From Tidjanibacter sp. (GTDB lineage: Bacteria > Bacteroidota > Bacteroidia > Bacteroidales > Rikenellaceae): a stretch of 12,185 nucleotides of DNA. The notes under the pieces were generated by a model that was given only the letters and a program-made list of their open reading frames with translations, was not told the DNA's origin and did no database searches. The position numbers and the translations under genes were made by a program. Shown here piece by piece: positions 6,393 to 12,185 of the stretch. The stretch lies in NCBI GenBank assembly GCA_017630115.1, contig JAGBVY010000167.1, positions 1-12,185 on the forward strand, given 5' to 3'. Position 1 is the first letter of the stretch. Every line of letters starts with the position of its first letter.

Positions 6393-7826
6393 ATGGATAA
6401 CTATTTGATTTCAGTCGATTTGGGCGGTAGCAAGGTCACTGCTGCCCTTGGCTTGCTCTCTCATCAGGGCGAGACCATTTTGGTGGATGCTGTAACTCAA
6501 CCAATGAGCGGCTTCAACAAAGGCGAGGTATCAAACATCGAGCACGTCACAACGGCCATCCGCAGTGCTGTATCGGAGTTGGAGAGGCGCAACGAAGTCA
6601 AGGCCGACGAGGTGTGGGTGAGCGTTTCGGGCAAACACATTGTTTGTGCCGACAACTCGGGCTTTGTATTTGTGGGTGGTGTCGATGGCGAGATTACCGA
6701 GAAGGATGTGGAAAAACTGCACGAAAATATGAACAATGTGCAGGCCCCCGAGGGCAAGGTCATCCTCACTCGCTACCCCCAAAACTACAAGGTCGATTCC
6801 AACGAGACTCTTGGCAGCCCCGTTGGTCGCTTTGGCCACCGTCTGGAAACCAAATTTAGCTTCATCTTGGCCGGCAAGTCGGTGCTCGACCGCATCACCA
6901 AGGCGCTCGAACGAGCCAAGTTGGGCACTCCCCACTTCGTCTGCGGAGCTATTGCCAGTGCAGCAGTTGTAGCCACCGAGCAGGAGAAGGAGAGCGGTGT
7001 TGCAGTAATCGACTTTGGCGCCGACGCCACCGACTTGTGTATCATCCACAACAACATCGTCAGGTATGTGGCCTCGATTCCTATGGGCTCGTCGGCCATC
7101 AACAAGGATATTAGCACCGCTGCCATCCCTCAGGGCAAAATTGAGATGCTTAAAACACGTTGCGGCTATGCTACCGCTAGCGCAATCCCCGCCGATAAAC
7201 TCAACAAGGCTGTGCGTATCAACACCCACCTCCCTTCGCAGAAATCCAAAGAGATTACCTACCGCGACCTTACAACCATAATCTACGCAAGGATGCTCGA
7301 CATAATCGAGTATGTAAATGCCGAGATTAAAGCCTCGGGATTCCACAATCGCCTCCCCGGTGGTATTGTTCTCACCGGTGGCGGCTCGCAGTTGGGCGGC
7401 ATTGAGGTTATCTTCAAGGAGCATACGGGCTACGACGTGCGTCTGGGTAGCGCCGAGTGCAACATCTCGGGCGAGTCGATGAAGGGTTACTCGCAGCCCG
7501 AGTTGGCCACCGCCATAGGTCTGTTGAGTATCGGTATGGAGGAGAGCGGCCTCATCAGCAGCGACTACTCGCGTCCAGAGCCTACCCAGAAGGTTGTAGT
7601 GGAGCCTCCTGTTAAGCCCGAAGGCCCTGCCACAACTCCCGAAGGCCCTACTACAACTCCCGAGGGCCCTGCTACAACTCCCGAAGGTCCTACCACAACT
7701 CCCAATGGCCCAACTACACCTCCCGACGGCCCAACCGATCCCCCAACTTCGTGGGGAAAGAAGTTTTCGAGGTGGCTGCACGACAGGGTTTTTGGTCCAG
7801 ACGTTGAAGATGACGACTACAGGTAG
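6393..7826 (+). CDS. ftsA: Cell division protein FtsA with repeat-containing linker
   Basis: Actin-like ATPase that binds the FtsZ tail and anchors it to the inner face of the membrane. The N-terminal phosphate-1 loop is ISVDLGGSKVTAALG (6-20). Phosphate 2 is VIDFGADATD at about 205-214, and the adenosine-binding glycine motif LTGGGSQLGG is at 327-336. The actin-like body ends around residue 395. A Pro/Thr/Gly-rich linker follows, with six 7-residue repeats (EGPxTTP type, 410-451), then a C-terminal amphipathic segment beginning at W454 (WGKKFSRWLHDRVFG), the expected membrane-targeting helix, and an acidic tail. At 477 residues it is longer than proteobacterial FtsA (about 420), and the linker accounts for the difference. 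The ATG at 6393 has a good upstream AGGAGG. ftsZ follows after 69 nt, the usual pairing. Confidence 0.97.
   Translation: MDNYLISVDLGGSKVTAALGLLSHQGETILVDAVTQPMSGFNKGEVSNIEHVTTAIRSAVSELERRNEVKADEVWVSVSGKHIVCADNSGFVFVGGVDGEITEKDVEKLHENMNNVQAPEGKVILTRYPQNYKVDSNETLGSPVGRFGHRLETKFSFILAGKSVLDRITKALERAKLGTPHFVCGAIASAAVVATEQEKESGVAVIDFGADATDLCIIHNNIVRYVASIPMGSSAINKDISTAAIPQGKIEMLKTRCGYATASAIPADKLNKAVRINTHLPSQKSKEITYRDLTTIIYARMLDIIEYVNAEIKASGFHNRLPGGIVLTGGGSQLGGIEVIFKEHTGYDVRLGSAECNISGESMKGYSQPELATAIGLLSIGMEESGLISSDYSRPEPTQKVVVEPPVKPEGPATTPEGPTTTPEGPATTPEGPTTTPNGPTTPPDGPTDPPTSWGKKFSRWLHDRVFGPDVEDDDYR
7620..7745 (+). repeat. Six 21-bp tandem repeats encoding a Pro/Thr-rich linker in FtsA
   Basis: Units begin at 7620, 7641, 7662, 7683, 7704 and 7725 and encode EGPATTP, EGPTTTP, EGPATTP, EGPTTTP, NGPTTPP and DGPTDPP. 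The first four are nearly identical and the last two have drifted. Differences between identical peptides are at third codon positions (GAA/GAG, GCC/GCT), suggesting the peptide is maintained rather than freshly duplicated. The reading frame is kept because 21 is a multiple of 3, so copy number could change linker length without disrupting FtsA. Confidence 0.92.
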
Positions 7827-7895
7827 TCGCCCCCAACACCCCACAACAACTATCAAAACAACCAACCAAACCTCATCCAAAAGCGTAGTACAACA

Positions 7896-9152
7896 ATGAA
7901 CGAACACTTAAAATCCATATCAGCCGCCAAGAAGGCCATAACCGACATTTTGGTTATGGGCGTGGGTGGTGCAGGCGGCAATGCTGTAAACCATATGTTC
8001 GACCGTGGTATCAGGGATGTTACTTTTATGGTTTGCAACACCGACCACCAAGCTCTCGAAGCAAGCCCCATTGAGAAGAAGATTCAACTCGGTAGCGGAC
8101 GCGGTGCAGGCAACAACCCCGACAAGGGCAAACAACTGGCCATCGAGTCGCTCGACGAGATTATGTTGGAGTTGGAGAATAGCAAGGCTCGTATGATTTT
8201 TATCACCGCAGGTATGGGTGGTGGCACAGGTACTGGTGCTGCTCCCGTAATTGCCAAGGCAGCCAAGTCGAAAGGTCTGCTCACAGTGGCCGTAGTAACC
8301 CTCCCCTTCAAGGGCGAGGGCCCAACTCGTATGGGTCAGGCTCTGAAAGGTGTAGAGGAGCTGAGGAACAACACAGACTCGATAGTGCTTATCCACAACG
8401 ACAACATCTCGAAAATCTATGGCTCTCTACCTGTTGTGGAGGCTTTCCACAAGGCCGACGACGTCTTGGCCTCGGCCGTAAAGGGCATTGCAGAGATTAT
8501 CACAAGCAACAGTTTTGTAAATGTCGACTTGGAGGATGCACGCACAACAATGACCGATAGTGGCGTGGCAGTTATGGGCTCGGCACGCGCCAAGGGCGAG
8601 AACAAGGTAGATGTGGCTGTTGAGCAGGCTATCTCGTCGCCCCTGTTGGGTAGGTCCGACATCAAGGGTGCCAAGAAGATACTGCTGAGCATTGCCTATG
8701 CCAACGACTCGTCGCTCACCTTCGACGAGGCTATGAGGGCTGTGGATTTGATTCAGGCACGAGCAAGCCTCAATCCCGGTGCGGCTGAGGCAAGCATCAT
8801 CTGGGGCGGTGGTCCTACCGACACACTCGATGAGGGCGAGGTGGAGATTACTGTTATTGCCACCAGCTTCGAACAGCCCTCGCGCAAAGAAGAGGGCAAG
8901 GAGGGCGAATTTAACCTTCCTGCCGGCGAAGAAGAGAGCGAAGAGAGCATCAGGTGGAACTTCACGGAGAAATATAAAGATGTGGACAATATGCTCATCG
9001 AGCCGGCCTACTTCCGTAGGGGTATGCAGCTGACGGGTAGCACCCCGGGCGGCTCGCGTGCATCGGTGGGCGACGTGCTCGACGGTGGCCACACCAAGAA
9101 AGAGAGCAACCCACGCTCAGAGGAGAGCACCCCTTCTTTGTTTGACGAGTAA
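7896..9152 (+). CDS. ftsZ: Cell division protein FtsZ
   Basis: Tubulin-like GTPase forming the cytokinetic ring. The N-terminal loop VMGVGGAGGNAVN (20-32) and the tubulin signature GGGTGTG (108-114) bind GTP. The T7 loop NVDLED (209-214) supplies N209, D211 and D214, which complete the active site of the neighbouring subunit, so the GTPase appears intact. The globular part ends around residue 322. An acidic, Glu-rich linker follows, then IEPAYFRR (368-375), which I read as the conserved C-terminal peptide that binds FtsA (compare IPAFLRK in E. coli). About 43 further hydrophilic, Gly/Ser-rich residues extend past it, giving 418 residues in total. The ATG at 7896 follows a C/A-rich leader without a Shine-Dalgarno. 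The gene downstream starts 20 nt after the stop. Confidence 0.98.
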   Translation: MNEHLKSISAAKKAITDILVMGVGGAGGNAVNHMFDRGIRDVTFMVCNTDHQALEASPIEKKIQLGSGRGAGNNPDKGKQLAIESLDEIMLELENSKARMIFITAGMGGGTGTGAAPVIAKAAKSKGLLTVAVVTLPFKGEGPTRMGQALKGVEELRNNTDSIVLIHNDNISKIYGSLPVVEAFHKADDVLASAVKGIAEIITSNSFVNVDLEDARTTMTDSGVAVMGSARAKGENKVDVAVEQAISSPLLGRSDIKGAKKILLSIAYANDSSLTFDEAMRAVDLIQARASLNPGAAEASIIWGGGPTDTLDEGEVEITVIATSFEQPSRKEEGKEGEFNLPAGEEESEESIRWNFTEKYKDVDNMLIEPAYFRRGMQLTGSTPGGSRASVGDVLDGGHTKKESNPRSEESTPSLFDE

Positions 9153-9172
9153 AGAATAGTCTGTTTGAAGTG

Positions 9173-10483
9173 ATGACCCTCCACCTTATGTCCATAATGA
9201 CCTTCCACCCTTTTGAGTGGATTTTCGTAGGTAACATTGTGCTTATTGCATTGTTGCTCTGTTGCTCGGCGCTGGCTTCGAGTTCCGAAACGGCACTCTT
9301 CTCGCTGTCGCCCACACAGCTCGACAAAATTCGCAGGCACCCCACGCCCACCAATAAGGCCATAATGGAACACCTCTCCGACCAAGACAAACTCTTGGCC
9401 ACCATTCTTATTCTCAACAACTTGGTAAACATCTTTATCATCACCTTGTGCAACAACCTGATAGACTCTCTGGTGGAGTTTCACTCGCAGGGTTGGGAGT
9501 TTGCCATAAAGACTGTGGCCGTAACCTTCTTGTTGTTGCTCTTTGGCGAGATTATACCCAAGGTCTATGCAAGCTACAACCCAACGGGTGTGGTACGCAT
9601 TGTGGCCCTACCGCTGAAATTTTCGGCTCGACTGCTCAAACCATTTGTATTTGTGTTGGTTAGGTATTCCGACGCAATCCAAAACAGAGGTATCGTTCAG
9701 CCCGAAAACATCTCGATGGAGGAGTTGGAAGACGCATTGGAGATAACCGAGAATCCAAGTCAAACCGAGAAGCAGATGCTCAACGGCATTGTGCAGTTTG
9801 CCTCCACCGAGGTGGAAGATATTATGCACCCCCGTATGGAGATTAAGGCTCTTGACGAGGAGGTGAATTTCGACGAGGTGAAGAGGATGATTATCGAGAG
9901 CGGCTACTCGCGCATACCTGTCTATAAGGATAGTATCGACCATATCGTCGGTATGCTCTATGTGAAGGATATGATTCGCCACATCGGTAGGGATAGCGAC
10001 TTCGACTGGCGCAAATACCTTCGCCCCGCCTACTATACACCCGAGCATAAGAAAATCAACGAGCTGCTCAACGAGTTCCAGACCCAGAAGGTCCACATCG
10101 CCATTGTGGTCGATGAGTATGGCTCAACCTTGGGATTGATTTCGTTGGAGGATATTCTCGAAGAGATTGTGGGCGAGATTAACGACGAAAGCGACGCCCC
10201 CGAGGAGGTGCTCTACACCCAAATCGATGAAAACACATTCCTCTTTGAGGGCAAGGCCAACATCGGTATATTGGAGGAGGTATTGGAATTGGAAGAGGGC
10301 ACTTTCGACGACCATCGTGGCGAAGCCGAGACTGTGGCAGGACTTATGCTCGAAGCCAAGAAGGAGTTTTTGAAGAAGGGCGACACACTCACACTCCACT
10401 CCACCAAGCTGACCGTACAGAAGGTTACGGGACACTACGCCGAGGAGATTAAGGTACAGCGCATTACACCCACAACCAAATAA
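9173..10483 (+). CDS. gldE: GldE-like CNNM/CorC family membrane protein (DUF21, two CBS domains, CorC_HlyC domain)
   Basis: Often labelled hemolysin-like; relatives are linked to Mg/Co efflux, but the substrate here is unknown. Bacteroidetes members are called GldE because one is needed for gliding in flavobacteria; homologues in non-gliding Bacteroidales are common, so motility should not be inferred. Domain order: DUF21 transmembrane region (about 15-190) with SSSETALFSLSPTQLDKI after the first helix and FGEIIPKVYA in the third; CBS 1 from DIMHPRMEI (about 215-275); CBS 2 around HIAIVVDEYGSTLGLISLEDILEEIVGEI (about 280-340, the family hallmark); C-terminal CorC_HlyC domain with DHRGEAETVAGLM. 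The frame also has a GTG one codon earlier (9170); I prefer the ATG at 9173, while ATGs at 9188 and 9197 remain possible. It begins 20 nt after ftsZ, so co-transcription is likely. Confidence 0.9.
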   Translation: MTLHLMSIMTFHPFEWIFVGNIVLIALLLCCSALASSSETALFSLSPTQLDKIRRHPTPTNKAIMEHLSDQDKLLATILILNNLVNIFIITLCNNLIDSLVEFHSQGWEFAIKTVAVTFLLLLFGEIIPKVYASYNPTGVVRIVALPLKFSARLLKPFVFVLVRYSDAIQNRGIVQPENISMEELEDALEITENPSQTEKQMLNGIVQFASTEVEDIMHPRMEIKALDEEVNFDEVKRMIIESGYSRIPVYKDSIDHIVGMLYVKDMIRHIGRDSDFDWRKYLRPAYYTPEHKKINELLNEFQTQKVHIAIVVDEYGSTLGLISLEDILEEIVGEINDESDAPEEVLYTQIDENTFLFEGKANIGILEEVLELEEGTFDDHRGEAETVAGLMLEAKKEFLKKGDTLTLHSTKLTVQKVTGHYAEEIKVQRITPTTK

Positions 10484-10497
10484 GCCCCGCACCACCA

Positions 10498-11130
10498 GTG
10501 ATTCTACTCCACGAAGAAAAGCGTTTCGAGATTGAGGGGGGCTACATTGTAGTAGCCCGCATCGACCCTTTGTGTGAGCAGTCGCCACTGCTGACCGAGA
10601 GCGACCACGACCACCTCGCCACCCTACTCTCCCCCACCCGACGGGCTGCGTGGAGCACTTGTCGCCACATCCTGCGTAGGGAGTTGGGGGCGGAGGCCGA
10701 GCTACGCTATGCCATATCGGGAGCTCTCATACTCGCCAGACCCATTGCCGAAGTGGCTTATGTGAGCATTTCCCATTCGGCCGAGTGGGTGGCCGTAATG
10801 CTGAATAAGGGGCGCTGCGGAGTGGATATAGAGTCGCTCCAACGCAATTTCTCGCGCGTGGCCTCACGGTACATTTCACCCCAAGAGCGTGAGCAGTTTG
10901 CAGGGGTAGTAGGGCCCCACTTTGAGGCCATAATGTGGAGCGCCGAGGAGGCACTCTATAAGTATGGCGGTCGGGAGGGACTCGACTTCATAAAAGATAT
11001 GGTAGTGACCAACATCAACCCACAAGAGCACACCCTCCAAGCCGAACTCTATGGCGTAGCAGCACCCTTAGTCCGCTACCAACTCTTCGACAACCAAATC
11101 TTGTGCTACCTCAACTCCGTGGGTAGGTAG
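10498..11130 (+). CDS. 4'-phosphopantetheinyl transferase, Sfp/AcpT superfamily
   Basis: Transfers the phosphopantetheine arm of CoA to a serine of a carrier protein. It has 210 residues, in the Sfp-type size range. The Mg-binding motif GVDIE is at 108-112 (D110, E112) and the second motif WSAEEALYK at 147-155 provides E151 and K155. The first Lys of the usual W-(S/T)-x-K-E-x-x-x-K pattern is Glu here, which is atypical, although the metal ligands are kept. SISHSAEWVAVML precedes motif 1, as expected. The start is a GTG at 10498, 14 nt after the preceding stop; the frame contains no suitable ATG before the conserved region. In Bacteroidetes this enzyme commonly sits next to gldE, matching this pair. 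Whether its target is fatty-acid ACP or a secondary-metabolite carrier cannot be told, as no carrier or synthase gene is nearby. Confidence 0.88.
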   Translation: MILLHEEKRFEIEGGYIVVARIDPLCEQSPLLTESDHDHLATLLSPTRRAAWSTCRHILRRELGAEAELRYAISGALILARPIAEVAYVSISHSAEWVAVMLNKGRCGVDIESLQRNFSRVASRYISPQEREQFAGVVGPHFEAIMWSAEEALYKYGGREGLDFIKDMVVTNINPQEHTLQAELYGVAAPLVRYQLFDNQILCYLNSVGR

Positions 11131-11159
11131 ATGACCAAACCCAAAAATAATTCTGCCCT

Positions 11160-11822
11160 ATGAATGTACGCATACATCCCGAGTGGAGAGAGCTCCTTCA
11201 AGAGGAGTTCGACGCACCCTATTTCAGCTCCCTTGTGGAGTTTGTGCGAGGCGAATATGCCACAACAAAGGTCTATCCTACGGGAGCAAACATCTTCCGT
11301 GCCCTCGACCTCTGCCCACCCTCCGAGGTGAAGGTTGTAATCATAGGCCAAGACCCCTATCACGGTGAGGGTCAGGCCAATGGATTGTGCTTTTCGGTCG
11401 ATGAGGGCATCCAGTTTCCACCCTCACTGAGAAACATATTTAAGGAGATAGCTTCGGACTTGGGCAAGCCCATACCCACCTCGGGTGACCTTGTCAGATG
11501 GGCCGAGCAGGGAGTGCTGCTGCTCAACTCCACCCTTACCGTAAGGGCTCATCAGGCCGCCTCACACGCAGGCCACGGTTGGGAACAGTTCACCGACGCT
11601 GTGGTACGCAATCTCACCCAACGTCGCGAGGGTATTGTCTATATGCTCTGGGGCAACTACGCACAGCGCAAGGGAGCCATCGTAGATTCTGAGCGCAATT
11701 TGGTGCTAAGATGCGCCCACCCATCGCCCCTATCGGCCCACAACGGATTCTTCGGCTCTCGCCACTTCTCGCAAGCCAACACCTACCTCGCCGCCCACGG
11801 CCTTAGCCCCATTGAATGGTAA
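11160..11822 (+). CDS. ung: Uracil-DNA glycosylase, family 1
   Basis: Base-excision repair enzyme removing uracil from DNA. The 220 residues match the family. The water-activating motif GQDPYHG is at 63-69 with catalytic D65, followed by GLCFSV for uracil-pocket contacts. LLNSTLTVRAHQAASHAGHGW is well kept. LWGNYAQRKG and HPSPLSAHNGFFGSRHFS supply H187 and the minor-groove intercalation loop, so it looks active. The ATG at 11160 overlaps the TGA of a preceding 10-codon mini-ORF as ATGA. It is the last gene of the co-directional run: 29 nt separate it from the transferase and no gene follows within the window. The C-terminus LSPIEW is normal, and the array described at 11842 begins 20 nt after the stop. 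Confidence 0.97.
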   Translation: MNVRIHPEWRELLQEEFDAPYFSSLVEFVRGEYATTKVYPTGANIFRALDLCPPSEVKVVIIGQDPYHGEGQANGLCFSVDEGIQFPPSLRNIFKEIASDLGKPIPTSGDLVRWAEQGVLLLNSTLTVRAHQAASHAGHGWEQFTDAVVRNLTQRREGIVYMLWGNYAQRKGAIVDSERNLVLRCAHPSPLSAHNGFFGSRHFSQANTYLAAHGLSPIEW

Positions 11823-11841
11823 GAATGGGTTTTTAGAGAGG

Positions 11842-11994
11842 TTAGGGAATTTAGGGAATTTAGGGAGTTTAAGGGATAAGCCCTATAAGCCCTATAAACT
11901 GGGTTTACTGGGTTTACTGGGTTCTCTGAGTTTACTGGGTTCTCTGAGTTTACTGGGGTTTCTTATTTCTCCCAGTCCTCCCAGTCCTCCCAGC
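11842..11994 (+). repeat. Seventeen in-phase 9-bp units with block-wise consensus
   Basis: The array keeps a strict 9-bp phase for 153 bp while the unit changes in blocks: TTAGGGAAT twice, TTAGGGAGT, TTAAGGGAT; AAGCCCTAT twice; AAACTGGGT, TTACTGGGT twice; alternating TCTCTGAGT and TTACTGGGT; TTACTGGGG; TTTCTTATT; then TCTCCCAGT, CCTCCCAGT and CCTCCCAGC. Later blocks are partly reverse complements of earlier ones (AGGG with CCCT, ACTGGG with CCCAGT), so a transcript could fold on itself. Because 9 is a multiple of 3 the frame stays open, giving a meaningless tripeptide-repeat ORF. Its function is unknown. Confidence 0.93.
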
Positions 11995-12000
11995 AACTAA

Positions 12001-12042
12001 CCTCTCCGTCGCTTCGCGACACCTCCACTGACATAGGGGAGG
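12001..12042. repeat. Compound inverted-repeat element
   Basis: GTCGC-TTC-GCGAC (12008-12020) is a perfect 5-bp hairpin. CCTCTCC (12001-12007) can pair with GGGGAGG (12036-12042) with one G-T wobble, enclosing it. CCTCC at 12022-12026 competes for the same GGAGG (12038-12042), so two alternative folds exist. It resembles short palindromic intergenic repeats seen in gut bacteria, but I cannot check its copy number. No T-tract follows, so it is unlikely to be a simple terminator. Confidence 0.6.
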
Positions 12043-12133
12043 AGCGGTTGTGGGGCGAACACTCGGTCGGAAGCAGCAACTTTCGGGAGAATAAAAAAAC
12101 GCAGATAAGCGAGCGGATTTTAGGCGCACAAGA

Positions 12134-12177
12134 AAATCCCCTCCGCAGTTTGCTCATCGCAAATGAGGAGGGGATTT
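12134..12177. terminator. Nested hairpin, possible bidirectional terminator
   Basis: AAATCCCCTCC (12134-12144) and GGAGGGGATTT (12167-12177) form a perfect 11-bp stem. The loop contains a second stem, TTTGC (12149-12153) with GCAAA (12159-12163). Read on the - strand the stem is followed by a T-rich run (ATTTTCTT); on the + strand only by ATTTATC. It could end the ung transcript, a gene entering from the right on the - strand, or be part of a repeat element cut by the window edge. Confidence 0.45.
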
Positions 12178-12185
12178 ATCGCAGT

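Larger units (their letters stand above)
11823..12185. other. Intergenic region after ung without a convincing gene
   Basis: 363 bp hold a 9-bp array (11842-11994), an inverted-repeat element (12001-12042) and a nested hairpin near the edge (12134-12177). Between the last two (12043-12133) I see only mixed sequence with an A7 run at 12093-12099, which on the - strand would be a T7 tract after a weak 3-bp stem. Open frames here (+ strand 11812-12000, - strand 11963-12157) are low-complexity or unsupported and are not called as genes. Confidence 0.75.

Noticed and set aside
6531..7907. 458-codon open frame on the - strand opposite ftsA
   Set aside because: It mirrors the ftsA codon structure, its repeats are the antisense of the FtsA linker, and it shows no recognisable domain. 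It overlaps a certain gene almost entirely.
9170..10483. Secreted hemolysin or toxin
   Set aside because: Hemolysin is a legacy label for this DUF21/CBS family. The protein is an integral membrane protein with no sign of secretion or pore-forming domains.
11842..11877. Telomere-like TTAGGG repeats
   Set aside because: The TTAGGG hexamer occurs only as part of a 9-bp unit and changes after four units; nothing suggests a linear replicon end.
11812..12000. 62-codon + strand frame with LGN/LGL/SLS tripeptide repeats
   Set aside because: It starts at a TTG inside ung and is open only because the DNA repeats with a 9-bp period. The peptide is a mechanical translation of the array.
11963..12157. 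64-codon - strand frame after ung
   Set aside because: It ends in the antisense of the 9-bp array (WEDWED) and covers both hairpin elements. No domain or start signal supports it.
1..12185. A new defence, mobile or biosynthetic system
   Set aside because: All supported genes are conserved division, cell wall, transport-like, carrier-activation or repair genes. I found no integrase, transposase, toxin-antitoxin pair or synthase, and the gene order is the standard dcw order.

Overview
The window is a long stretch of the division and cell wall (dcw) cluster of a Bacteroidetes bacterium, all on the + strand. The order mraY (3' end only), murD, ftsW, murG, murC, ftsQ, ftsA, ftsZ, with no murB or ddl between murC and ftsQ, is the usual Bacteroidetes arrangement. 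Other lineage signs are the general lack of Shine-Dalgarno sequences, a GldE-like DUF21/CBS protein followed by a 4'-phosphopantetheinyl transferase, and an FtsA with a long C-terminal linker. Moderate-to-high GC coding sequence with many ATA and AGG codons, plus short-period intergenic arrays, would suit an Alistipes/Rikenellaceae-like gut member of the Bacteroidales. That genus-level guess is weak.

Layout: 1-96 is the last 31 codons of mraY. 169-5427 holds murD, ftsW, murG and murC, which cover lipid II precursor synthesis and septal glycan polymerisation. 5453-9152 holds ftsQ, ftsA and ftsZ, the divisome core. 9173-11822 holds a CNNM/CorC-type membrane protein (GldE-like), an Sfp-type phosphopantetheinyl transferase and uracil-DNA glycosylase. 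Gaps between genes are 14 to 72 nt and I see no terminator between them, so one long transcript, perhaps with internal promoters, is the simplest reading. 11823-12185 has no convincing gene. It contains a 153-bp array of in-phase 9-bp units followed by two hairpin-forming inverted repeats.

How the genes work together: MurC and MurD add L-Ala and D-Glu to UDP-MurNAc. MraY and MurG build lipid I and lipid II at the membrane. FtsW polymerises lipid II at the septum. FtsZ, tethered by the FtsA amphipathic helix, organises the site, and FtsQ links to the periplasmic divisome. The last three genes have no known direct role in division.

The genes are orthodox and intact, and I do not see a new multi-gene system. 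The less ordinary content is in the DNA between and at the ends of genes: a 7-bp array that runs through the murG stop codon, a 21-bp repeat encoding a Pro/Thr-rich linker in FtsA, an unusually good Shine-Dalgarno before ftsA, and the 9-bp array with hairpins after ung.
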